DNA of 64,000 nucleotides. Origin: Serratia fonticola (GTDB lineage: Bacteria; Pseudomonadota; Gammaproteobacteria; Enterobacterales; Enterobacteriaceae). Below are positions 34,141-41,855 of this stretch, piece after piece. The notes under the pieces are model-generated. The model ran no database searches, was not told the DNA's origin, and saw only the letters and a list, made by a program, of their open reading frames with translations. The DNA is taken from positions 4,278,001 through 4,342,000 of the forward strand of contig NZ_VFMK01000001.1 of NCBI RefSeq assembly GCF_006715025.1, given 5' to 3'. Numbering within the stretch: the first letter of the stretch is position 1; every line of letters begins with the position of its first letter. Position numbers and translations under genes: made by a program.

Positions 34141-34790
34141 ACGCCCTCCTTTTGCGGCACAAAGCGCACATTATCGCCAGGACGCAACAGCGTAGGTGGC
34201 ATTTCATTGGGATTAAACAAAGCCAACGGCGTGCGACCAATCAATTGCCAACCGCCAGGCGTCATCAATGGATAGATACCGGTTTGTCCCCCGCCAATAC
34301 CAACCGAACCGGCAGCAACAGACAGGCGAGGCTCAGCGCGACGGGGTGTCGCGAGCCGCTCTGGCATCCCGCCCAAGTAGGTAAAACCGGGTTGGAACCC
34401 GAGGAAATAAACCACATACGCCGCTGATGAATGACATTCAACAACCTGCGGAGCCGTCATCCCAGTATGCCGTGCGACGTCATCCAGATCGGGACCATAT
34501 TCTCCGCCATAAATCACCGGAATAACCACATCACGGGATTCCGGCACCAGCGTTTCATTCCCTTCCCAACCTTGGCGCAACAGATCCAGTATCGCTTCAG
34601 CATCCGCCTGTGGCGTATACAGCAATAGCGTCAGATTATTCATGCCTGGAACCACCTCACGTACATCACGGTGGTGGTTGAGCTTCTCCGCCAAAGCCCA
34701 GATACGCTGTTGGCTCTGCAGCGTCACTGGGGGTGCCAATTCAAGCACTACAGCGCGTTCCCCTAACAGGTAATATCGTGCTCGTTGCAC
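34134..34790 (-). CDS. pxpB: 5-oxoprolinase subunit B
   Basis: KipI/AHS1-type subunit, 218 residues. Starts at GTG (34788-34790) after AAGGAGAG. Characteristic motifs: GERAVVLEL, VPGMNNLTLLLY, FLGFQPGFTYLGGMPERLATPRR and GSVGIGGGQTGIYP. First gene of the pxpBCA-DUF969-DUF979-pcp run. Equivalent to E. coli ybgJ. Confidence 0.95.
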   Translation of the reverse strand: MQRARYYLLGERAVVLELAPPVTLQSQQRIWALAEKLNHHRDVREVVPGMNNLTLLLYTPQADAEAILDLLRQGWEGNETLVPESRDVVIPVIYGGEYGPDLDDVARHTGMTAPQVVECHSSAAYVVYFLGFQPGFTYLGGMPERLATPRRAEPRLSVAAGSVGIGGGQTGIYPLMTPGGWQLIGRTPLALFNPNEMPPTLLRPGDNVRFVPQKEGVC

Positions 34791-34809
34791 CCTACTCTCC
34801 TTATTCCCT

Positions 34810-34918
34810 TATAACTTGAAGTTGCAGGGGCTACCTTACTCCCCCTGTTTATGACCCAGGTAAGTGCCTGAACGTCATTCAGTTACCCCGACCTGCAACG
34901 TCAAGAACGTTGGGTATA
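34810..34918. repeat. Palindromic intergenic element upstream of pxpB
   Basis: An imperfect inverted repeat. The left end TATAACTTGAAGTTGCAGG pairs with CCTGCAACGTCAAGAACGTTGGGTATA at the right; the interior is also weakly self-complementary (CTTACTCCCCC against its inverse). It shares the TATACCC and TTGAAG/CTTCAA end motifs with the other elements in the window but is a diverged member. Confidence 0.65.
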
Positions 34919-35036
34919 TTGTTTGCAAAACGTATCAGTTATGCGCGAGCGCAGGCCGGCTGTCAATAGAGCAACCTTTTAAAAAATAAGGGATTAGCGA
35001 AGCTGACGGGTTCGTAAACCGAACCCGGAAGGGAAA

Positions 35037-35780
35037 TCAGGCTGGATTGGGAATATCGATAAAAGTGACGTCAAAGCCATGATGCTGTGTCAGCCACTCG
35101 CCTAACGCCTTGATACCGCCGCGTTCTGTGGCATGGTGGCCAGCAGCGAAAAAGTGCACGCCCATCTCCCGCGCCGTATGGATGGTTTGCTCAGACACCT
35201 CACCACTGATAAAAGCATCGACACCAAAGCGCGCTGCGCTGTCGATAAATCCTTGGCCACCACCGGTACACCAGGCGACTTTGCGGATCTTCTCGGGAGC
35301 ATTATCACCACAATGCAATACCGTTCGCCCAAGGCGGGCTTCGATACGCTGTTGCAGCTCGCTTGCGTTTAGCGGTTGTTCGAACTCACCGTGGGGGAGC
35401 AAAGACTCAATCTCGCCCAGCGTGCGAATACCCAATAACAGCGCAAGCTGCGCGTTATTTCCCAGCACCGGATGCGCATCCAGCGGCAAGTGATAGCCAT
35501 ACAAATTGATGTCATTGCTCAGCAGGGTTTTCAGCCGGTTACGTTTCATGCCCCGTACCGCAGGCGCTTCGTTTTTCCAGAAATAACCGTGGTGCACAAC
35601 AATGGCATCAGCCTGGTGCTGCACTGCAGCATCCAACAACGCCTGGCATGCCGTTACACCGGTCACGATACGCTGCACATGTGGGCGCCCCTCGACCTGC
35701 AGGCCATTGGGCGCATAGTCCTGAAAAGCCGCGCAGTTCAGCTCGGTGTTGATTAAATTTTCCAGATCCAGGTTACGCAT
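35037..35780 (-). CDS. ybgI: Nif3-like dinuclear metal centre protein YbgI
   Basis: NIF3/GTP cyclohydrolase I type 2 homologue with a dinuclear metal site; the cellular role is unclear. 247 residues from the ATG at 35778-35780 (GAGAGGAAT before it), the same length as E. coli YbgI. Metal-binding motifs seen are VVHHGYFWK, HLPLDAH and AAGHHATERGGIKAL; GEVSEQTIH is also family-typical. It lies 17 bp after the cyclic-nucleotide phosphodiesterase gene. Confidence 0.94.
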   Translation of the reverse strand: MRNLDLENLINTELNCAAFQDYAPNGLQVEGRPHVQRIVTGVTACQALLDAAVQHQADAIVVHHGYFWKNEAPAVRGMKRNRLKTLLSNDINLYGYHLPLDAHPVLGNNAQLALLLGIRTLGEIESLLPHGEFEQPLNASELQQRIEARLGRTVLHCGDNAPEKIRKVAWCTGGGQGFIDSAARFGVDAFISGEVSEQTIHTAREMGVHFFAAGHHATERGGIKALGEWLTQHHGFDVTFIDIPNPA

Positions 35781-35797
35781 ATTCCTCTCGCTCTTAT

Positions 35798-36778
35798 TCA
35801 AAATTGTTGCCGTTCACCCTGATCCATCAAGATAAACTTCACCCCCAGATCGTTACCCTGATCCAGTTGTTGCTTAATGGTAGCTCGCGCATCCTCCCCC
35901 TGCTTGAGACTGGGTTTAATATGGCTGATCACCACCGGCAGATCTTTTAACGATCCCTCACCACCGCTGTATTGCTGCAGATTCTTCAGCTCTTTCAGCA
36001 ACCAGGCCGGTGTCAGATGCCCATAAAGATGCTTATCTTCCACTTCATTAGGATATGAGGTTTCGATAATCATCCCTTTCAGCTTTTTCTGCTCAATCAG
36101 TGGCCCCAAGGCACGCCAGGCGGTATCCAGATTGCGTGATTGTTCCAACGCGTCCGGGCCGGTATCGCCAAAGTAAGCGAACGAACCGCCAGGGTCGGAC
36201 ACCAGTAGCATTGAGGAAGGATAGCGATCGTGACTGAGTGGATACATTACTCCACTCAATCCGGTCAATCCCAGAGTCACACGTTGCTGAGGACGCACCG
36301 TTTGCAAGCGGTACGTGCCAAGCCGCGAACCATTGCCCGCATCGGTGAAGTTTGGCCAGGCTTTCCAGTTGAAGTAATGATTACGCAGCGTCAGGACGGT
36401 ATCTGCCTGAGCATAAATGGTTTTTTTGCTGTCTTCCGGCGAAGCGATAATCAACCCGGCCACATGATCCAGATGCCCGTGACTGATGAAATAACTGCCA
36501 ATGAGCTGACGGAAAACATACCCCTGCGGCGTATAAGGGGCAGCCAGTTCAGGCGTCACCTGAGGGAAACTGCCCTTTTCCAGCCCTTTGGCGATCCCTG
36601 GCATCAGCGAGCCTGCATCCAGTGCCAGATATTGCGTCTGGCTATCACTGCGGATCAGGTAAGAAGTCAGATTGCCATCACTGACGCCGCCGTCGACGCC
36701 CAGCGCCACTACGTCAAAACCAGCCATGGCCAATGCGGAATAACCGCCCAGGCACAGGACCAGTATTTTTTTCATCAT
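35798..36778 (-). CDS. Periplasmic class II 3',5'-cyclic-nucleotide phosphodiesterase homologue
   Basis: 326 residues from the ATG preceded by AAGGAG. The N-terminus MMKKILVLCLGGYSALAMA is a signal peptide, so the enzyme is exported. It has the metallo-beta-lactamase fold of the PDEase_II family (Vibrio CpdP type): S-H100-G-H102-L-D104-H105 in the metal motif, FGDTGPD at 203-209, GHLTP with His254 and SHIKP with His286. It would hydrolyse cAMP or cGMP outside the cytoplasm. Encoded between phrB (22 bp upstream) and ybgI (17 bp downstream), where E. coli has the peptide permease gene dtpD. Substrate is inferred from family. Confidence 0.85.
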   Translation of the reverse strand: MMKKILVLCLGGYSALAMAGFDVVALGVDGGVSDGNLTSYLIRSDSQTQYLALDAGSLMPGIAKGLEKGSFPQVTPELAAPYTPQGYVFRQLIGSYFISHGHLDHVAGLIIASPEDSKKTIYAQADTVLTLRNHYFNWKAWPNFTDAGNGSRLGTYRLQTVRPQQRVTLGLTGLSGVMYPLSHDRYPSSMLLVSDPGGSFAYFGDTGPDALEQSRNLDTAWRALGPLIEQKKLKGMIIETSYPNEVEDKHLYGHLTPAWLLKELKNLQQYSGGEGSLKDLPVVISHIKPSLKQGEDARATIKQQLDQGNDLGVKFILMDQGERQQF

Positions 36779-36800
36779 CAGGAAGCTCCTTGCTGTTGCC

Positions 36801-38225
36801 TTAAGATCCCCCTCGCTTAGCCGCTTCGAAAGCCGCCAGCGTATCCAGCCGGGCCTGCTTGTGATCGACAATCGGCAACGGATAGTTCAGCACCCGTTGT
36901 TGCTTTTCCGCCCAGCGATGGGGTTGGTGAATGTCATTGTCCGGTACATCCGCCAATTCAGGCAACCATTTACGGATAAAAGTGCCTTGGGGATCAAAAC
37001 GTTCGCCCTGGGTGGTCGGATTAAAAATACGAAAGTATGGCGCGGCATCGGTGCCCGTAGAGGCAGCCCACTGCCATCCGCCGTTGTTGGCGGCCAGATC
37101 GCCGTCCAGCAAGTGAGACATGAAATAACGCTCGCCTGCACGCCAGTCGATCAGCAGATCCTTGACCAGAAAACTGGCGCTGATCATGCGTAACCGATTA
37201 TGCATCCAGCCGGTTTGATTAAGTTGGCGCATGGCCGCATCAACGATCGGATAACCGGTATTCCCCTGTTGCCAAGCCTGCAGTGCGTGTTCGTCATGGT
37301 TCCAGCATACCCTATCTGTCCAGTCGATAAAGGGGCGATGCTTGCATAACGCGGGATGAGCTACCATCAGATGACGATAGAACTCTCGCCAGATCACCTC
37401 ATTCAGCCAGCAAAAAGCACCACTTTCTGGTCTTGCCAATACATCAGGGCATTCCGCACGTAACCGATTGAAACACTGACGAGGCGAAAGTACCCCGATA
37501 GCCAGATACGGCGATAAATGACTTGTACCGTGAATGGCTGGCAGATCGCGTTGTGTTACATAGTCTTGTACCTGTTCACGGCAAAAGGTACGTAACCTGT
37601 GCAACGCAGCGTCTTCCCCTGCCGGATAGGCCTCACCCACCTCAATGAAGGGATAGTCGAAGGCTTCAGGCGCGCTAAACCTGACGGCTTCTCCCCTTGG
37701 GCGCGGGGCTGGCAAGGAATTTACCTCGGATTCGGTCAGGCGCTGGATAAAAGCTTTACGAAAGGGGGTATAGACCTTATACATTTCGCCGTTACCGGTT
37801 TGGACACTGCCCGGCGGCAACAACAGACTGTCATCAAAACTGCGGCAAGCAACCAACCCGGCCAACGCATGTTCAAGCTGGCTATCACGTTGGCGTTCAT
37901 TGATTTCATATTGGCGGTTATAAAACAGGGTAGAAACCTGACGTTGCTGACAGAAGTCCACCAGCCAGCTCACTGAGTCGGTAAAATCGGGGCACTGATG
38001 GCAAACCAGTTCAATTCCTCGCTCGGCCAGCATCTGCTGGACCTGCAGAAGATTGGCGTGAATAAATGCCGCCTGGCGCGGAGCCATGTGATGCTGACGC
38101 CACTGCTCGGGTGTGGCGATAAAAACCGCAAGCACATGGGCTTGCGGATCGCTGCAGGCGGCAGACAGGGCTTTGTTGTCGGTAATACGCAGATCGTTAC
38201 GTAACCAGACCAGGTGAGTCGTCAT
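36801..38225 (-). CDS. phrB: Deoxyribodipyrimidine photolyase
   Basis: Light-driven repair of cyclobutane pyrimidine dimers. 474 residues starting MTTHLVWLRNDLRITDNKAL. The N-terminal photolyase domain spans about 1-130, and the FAD-binding C-terminal domain has WREFYRHLM, GNTGYPIVDAAMRQLNQTGW and the signature TGTDAAPYFRIFNP. It follows the TudS/YbgA gene by 15 bp, conserving the E. coli ybgA-phrB pairing. Confidence 0.97.
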   Translation of the reverse strand: MTTHLVWLRNDLRITDNKALSAACSDPQAHVLAVFIATPEQWRQHHMAPRQAAFIHANLLQVQQMLAERGIELVCHQCPDFTDSVSWLVDFCQQRQVSTLFYNRQYEINERQRDSQLEHALAGLVACRSFDDSLLLPPGSVQTGNGEMYKVYTPFRKAFIQRLTESEVNSLPAPRPRGEAVRFSAPEAFDYPFIEVGEAYPAGEDAALHRLRTFCREQVQDYVTQRDLPAIHGTSHLSPYLAIGVLSPRQCFNRLRAECPDVLARPESGAFCWLNEVIWREFYRHLMVAHPALCKHRPFIDWTDRVCWNHDEHALQAWQQGNTGYPIVDAAMRQLNQTGWMHNRLRMISASFLVKDLLIDWRAGERYFMSHLLDGDLAANNGGWQWAASTGTDAAPYFRIFNPTTQGERFDPQGTFIRKWLPELADVPDNDIHQPHRWAEKQQRVLNYPLPIVDHKQARLDTLAAFEAAKRGGS

Positions 38226-38240
38226 AACATTCCTTGCTGA

Positions 38241-39194
38241 CTAATGGCCGTATCGCAGGCGCAGGGCTTCCGGGTAAGGCTCAAAATAACGCTGCTGCGC
38301 CAGATAACTATCGGGATATTCGGCCATATAATGTTTTAACAAAGTGATCGGTGCTAATAATGGCTGTAAACCCTGGCGATAGCGTTCGATTAACTGGGTC
38401 AATTCCTGACGCTGGGCGGCATTGAGCTGACGGCGGAAATACCCTTGAACATGCATCAGCACGTTGGTGTGATTGCGCCGGGTGGCCTTATGTTTTAGCA
38501 ATGTCATCAGGCGCTGGCGATATTCCACCGCAAACGCGTCCAGCGACGCCCAATTCTCAATCCCTGCGACAAAACGCCCCAGCTCACGGTACTCCGGCTG
38601 CGAATGCGCCAACAATGAAAGTTTATAACGACTGTGGAAGGCTATCAGGCCACCGCGCGTCAACCCTTTGCGCCATAACATATTCAATTCATACAGGGCA
38701 AAAACCCGTTCGACAAAGTTCTCCCGCAAGACGGGATCATTGAGCCGCCCATCTTCTTCCACCGGTAACCATGGCATCTGGCGCAACAGTTCAGCGGTAA
38801 ACAGCCCAACCCCGCTTTTGCGTGCCCCACTGCCGTTCTCCTCATAAACCTTGACCCGTTCCATCCCACAACTTGGCGACTTCGCGCACACAATGTAGCC
38901 ACATAAATGTTGCAGTCCTGCTACTCGCTGCTCTGAGAATTGCTGCATCTTGTCGGTGAGATCGACACTACGGTCATTGCTGTAACACAGCAATGTCTGT
39001 TGCTGATGTTTATTTAATCGCAGAGCTGGCCTGGGCGTGGGCAAACCAATGGCCATTTCAGGGCAGACGGGCTCGAAGTGTACATAGGGTGCCAGCTGCT
39101 CTACTGCAAACTCGCACCGTTTATGGCCACCATCAAAGCGTACCGCATTGCCCAACAGGCAAGCACTGATCCCGATGGTAATGTTGTTGCTCAT
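38241..39194 (-). CDS. ybgA: Two-domain TudS (DUF523) - YbgA (DUF1722) protein
   Basis: 317 residues. The N-terminal half (about 1-150) is DUF523, the thiouracil desulfurase TudS family, with the likely [4Fe-4S] cysteines C12 (SACLLG), C44 (PVCPE) and C109 (SPSCG). The C-terminal half (about 165-317) is DUF1722, which is all that E. coli YbgA contains (NHTNVLMHVQGYFRRQL, YLAQQRYFEPYPEAL). The fused form suggests a role in handling thiolated or photodamaged pyrimidines, consistent with the adjoining photolyase gene, but this is inference. Confidence 0.88.
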   Translation of the reverse strand: MSNNITIGISACLLGNAVRFDGGHKRCEFAVEQLAPYVHFEPVCPEMAIGLPTPRPALRLNKHQQQTLLCYSNDRSVDLTDKMQQFSEQRVAGLQHLCGYIVCAKSPSCGMERVKVYEENGSGARKSGVGLFTAELLRQMPWLPVEEDGRLNDPVLRENFVERVFALYELNMLWRKGLTRGGLIAFHSRYKLSLLAHSQPEYRELGRFVAGIENWASLDAFAVEYRQRLMTLLKHKATRRNHTNVLMHVQGYFRRQLNAAQRQELTQLIERYRQGLQPLLAPITLLKHYMAEYPDSYLAQQRYFEPYPEALRLRYGH

Positions 39195-39289
39195 GTCTCG
39201 TCTCCAGATATTCTGCCGATGTTAAAAGTGTAGAAGAGTTAACGCACTGATACGACCCTGGAAACGTCATGGATACCATGAATATAAAC

Positions 39290-39319
39290 AAAAAACCCCC
39301 GCTACAAGAGCGAGGGTTT
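39290..39319 (-). terminator. Terminator of ybfA
   Basis: AAACCCTCGCT and AGCGGGGGTTT form an imperfect stem followed by TTTTTT on the minus strand, 22 bases after the ybfA stop. Confidence 0.75.
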
Positions 39320-39341
39320 CAAACATAACGGCTGACGATAA

Positions 39342-39548
39342 TCAGTAAAAATCGCAGGACGCCGTTTCTGCCTGTTGCAACCAGACCGGTTTGTCGCTGG
39401 TTTTTGACCAGACACGGTGCAGATAGCTGTAGAAACGTGCACGATCGGCACGGAACAGCATCACCGGTAAAGCAACCAAACCGACCAGAATCACTGCGCT
39501 ACGGCGCAGGAGGATCCGATGCAACGGATAGGCGTGATAGTTAGACAT
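39342..39548 (-). CDS. ybfA: Small conserved protein YbfA (DUF2517)
   Basis: 68 residues from the ATG preceded by a strong AAGGAGGTT. One hydrophobic segment (about residues 12-30) is followed by the conserved tail RARFYSYLHRVWSKTSDKPV, which is nearly identical to E. coli YbfA. Unknown function. As in E. coli it is divergent from kdpFABC. Confidence 0.93.
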   Translation of the reverse strand: MSNYHAYPLHRILLRRSAVILVGLVALPVMLFRADRARFYSYLHRVWSKTSDKPVWLQQAETASCDFY

Positions 39549-39894
39549 GCGAACCTCCTTCAACACATCCACACGACGTTGTCAGGACAGCGTGTAGAGG
39601 AAAAAATAAAACCAGACAAATTGGAAACTGAACAAAATATTACCGCATTTGTTGTAATTTTACTACTCATCCGACCACTAAATTGCACAAAAAATCGCAA
39701 AAAAATGCCTTACACCGTAATTTTGTTACAGCATGGTTAACAATTAACATAACATTGGTTGCATCATGGTTATTTACAGATCTTTTATCATTAACCGACT
39801 TTTTTGCTGCGCAAAATGGCCACGTTAATCGTAAAAAATCACCGCCCGCGGGTTGAGAGAACACAAAACAACCAGTTTTTGCTTTAATTTCAGC

Positions 39895-39924
39895 CATTTT
39901 TATAGTTTTTTTACACCCGGCCCC
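39895..39924 (+). promoter_or_regulatory. KdpE-binding site in the kdpFABC promoter
   Basis: CATTTTTATAGTTTTTTTAC followed by ACCCGGCCCC is almost identical to the KdpE operator of E. coli (CATTTTTATACTTTTTTTAC then ACCCCGCCCG, recalled). It is 75-104 bp upstream of kdpF. The rest of the 450-bp ybfA-kdpF gap is AT-rich and shows no gene. Confidence 0.75.
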
Positions 39925-39998
39925 ACTATTTTTTCATCTTCTTTCTTCCTTCCTCCCTACACTCCAGCTATCAAAAACAACACCTCTGGAGGTGTCCC

Positions 39999-40088
39999 GT
40001 GAGTTTCAGCGTTATTGGTGGTGCGCTGTTGGTTCTGCTGCTGTTGGGCTATCTGATTTACGCCCTGTTTAATGCGGAGGATTTCTGA
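39999..40088 (+). CDS. kdpF: K(+)-transporting ATPase small subunit KdpF
   Basis: A 29-residue single-helix peptide starting at GTG: M-S-F-S-V-I-G-G-A-L-L-V-L-L-L-L-G-Y-L-I-Y-A-L-F-N-A-E-D-F. The G-Y-L-x-Y-A-L core is the KdpF signature; it stabilises the KdpABC complex. TCTGGAGGTG precedes the start. Its stop overlaps the kdpA start (TGATG). Confidence 0.94.
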   Translation: MSFSVIGGALLVLLLLGYLIYALFNAEDF

Positions 40089-41776
40089 TGGCAGCTTCAG
40101 CTTTTTTATTGATTGCCAGTTTTATGCTGGTGCTTTTGGTACTGTCTCGTCCACTGGGCAGTTTTTTAGCACGTCTGATTGAGGGGGAGCCACTGCCGGT
40201 GTTACGCCGAGTGGAAGCTACCGTCTGGCGCTGTTGCGGTAATAGCACCGCCGAAATGAACTGGTGGCAATATGCACTGGCCATCATCTGGTTCAACATC
40301 CTTGGCGTGGTGGCGCTATTTGCCCTGCTGATGACCCAAGGCTCATTACCCCTCAACCCGCAGGGGTTCGCTAATTTATCCTGGGATCTGGCCTTCAATA
40401 CCGCCGTCAGTTTTGTTACCAATACCAACTGGCAGGCTTACAGCGGCGAAAATACCCTGAGCTATCTCAGCCAGATGGCTGGGCTAACGGTGCAGAACTT
40501 CCTGTCTGCAGCGACCGGTATCGCCGTGGCCTTTGCCTTGATTCGGGCCTTTGCACGCCGTTCCAGCGCCACCATTGGCAACGCCTGGATCGATATCCTG
40601 CGTATTACCCTGTATGTGCTACTCCCGCTCTCGCTGATCATCGCGCTGTTTTTTGTCAGCCAAGGCTCACTGCAAAACTTCCTGCCTTACCTGCACCTGA
40701 ACACCCTGGAAGGGGCACAGCAGACGCTGCCTATGGGGCCTGTTGCCTCCCAGGAAGCGATCAAAATGCTGGGCACCAACGGTGGGGGATTCTTCGGTGC
40801 CAACTCGGCACACCCGTTTGAAAACCCAACGGTGCTGACCAACTTTGTGCAGATGCTGGCGATCTTCCTGATCCCTTGTGCACTGTGCTTCGCCTTCGGT
40901 CAGGTTGCCGGCGAAAACCGCCAGGGCCATGCATTGATCTGGGCAATGGCACTGATCTTCATCATCGCGGTGATCGTCGTGATGTACGCCGAATTGGCGG
41001 GTAATCCACATCTGAGCGCGCTGGGTGGTGACAGCAATATCAATATGGAAGGTAAAGAGTCCCGCTTCGGTATTCTCGCCACCAGTATGTTCTCCGTCGT
41101 TACCACTGCCGCCTCTTGTGGTGCCGTCAACGCCATGCATGACTCCTTTACCGCGCTGGGTGGCATGGTGCCAATGTGGCTGATGCAGATTGGCGAGGTG
41201 GTATTCGGTGGCGTGGGTTCCGGCCTATACGGCATGCTGTTGTTCGTATTGCTGACGGTATTTATCGCCGGATTGATGATTGGCCGCACACCAGAATATC
41301 TCGGCAAGAAAATAGATGTCTATGACATGAAGATGACGGCTCTGGCGATCCTGGTGACACCAACATTGGTCCTGCTGGGAACCGCGCTGGCAATCGCTAC
41401 CGATGCCGGTCGTGCTGGCATCCTCAATCCTGGGGCACATGGTTTCAGTGAGGTGCTGTATGCCGTCTCCTCGGCTGCAAACAACAACGGCAGTGCCTTT
41501 GCCGGTCTGAGCGTCAACACCCCGTTCTACAACCTGCTGTTGGCCTTTGCCATGTTCGTTGGCCGCTTCGGGGTGATCCTGCCCGTGTTGGCCATCGCTG
41601 GTTCGTTGTGCGTCAAAAAACGCCAACCAGCGGGTAACGGCACGCTGCCAACTTACGGGCCGCTGTTTATCGGCCTGCTGATCGGCACCATCCTGTTGGT
41701 CGGCGCATTGACCTTCGTACCAGCGCTGGCACTGGGTCCGGTAGCCGAGCATTTACAGCTCTGGTTGGCAAACTAA
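40088..41776 (+). CDS. kdpA: K(+)-transporting ATPase potassium-binding subunit
   Basis: Channel-like subunit that selects K+. 562 residues with about ten helices. The four pore-loop regions include FVTNTNWQAYSGENTLSY, GTNGGGFFGANSAHPFENP, TTAASCGAVNAMHDSF and SSAANNNGSAFAGLSVNTPF. Translationally coupled to kdpF. Followed by an unusually long 79-bp gap before kdpB that contains a palindromic element. Confidence 0.97.
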   Translation: MAASAFLLIASFMLVLLVLSRPLGSFLARLIEGEPLPVLRRVEATVWRCCGNSTAEMNWWQYALAIIWFNILGVVALFALLMTQGSLPLNPQGFANLSWDLAFNTAVSFVTNTNWQAYSGENTLSYLSQMAGLTVQNFLSAATGIAVAFALIRAFARRSSATIGNAWIDILRITLYVLLPLSLIIALFFVSQGSLQNFLPYLHLNTLEGAQQTLPMGPVASQEAIKMLGTNGGGFFGANSAHPFENPTVLTNFVQMLAIFLIPCALCFAFGQVAGENRQGHALIWAMALIFIIAVIVVMYAELAGNPHLSALGGDSNINMEGKESRFGILATSMFSVVTTAASCGAVNAMHDSFTALGGMVPMWLMQIGEVVFGGVGSGLYGMLLFVLLTVFIAGLMIGRTPEYLGKKIDVYDMKMTALAILVTPTLVLLGTALAIATDAGRAGILNPGAHGFSEVLYAVSSAANNNGSAFAGLSVNTPFYNLLLAFAMFVGRFGVILPVLAIAGSLCVKKRQPAGNGTLPTYGPLFIGLLIGTILLVGALTFVPALALGPVAEHLQLWLAN

Positions 41777-41782
41777 CAGTCA

Positions 41783-41837
41783 TATACCCGTCGTCTTTTA
41801 AGCTGCAGCAGGGCTGCGACTTGAAATCCATAGGGTA
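41783..41837. repeat. Short palindromic element between kdpA and kdpB
   Basis: Starts TATACCCGTCGTCTTTTAAG and ends CTTGAAATCCATAGGGTA with only GCTGCAGCAGGGCTGCGA-type sequence between, i.e. a 55-bp minimal copy of the 167-bp element at 54371. In the mRNA it can fold into one long hairpin (TTTTAAGCTGCAG against CTGCGACTTGAAA). Confidence 0.75.
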
Positions 41838-41855
41838 AAAAGAGAGAACAAAACG

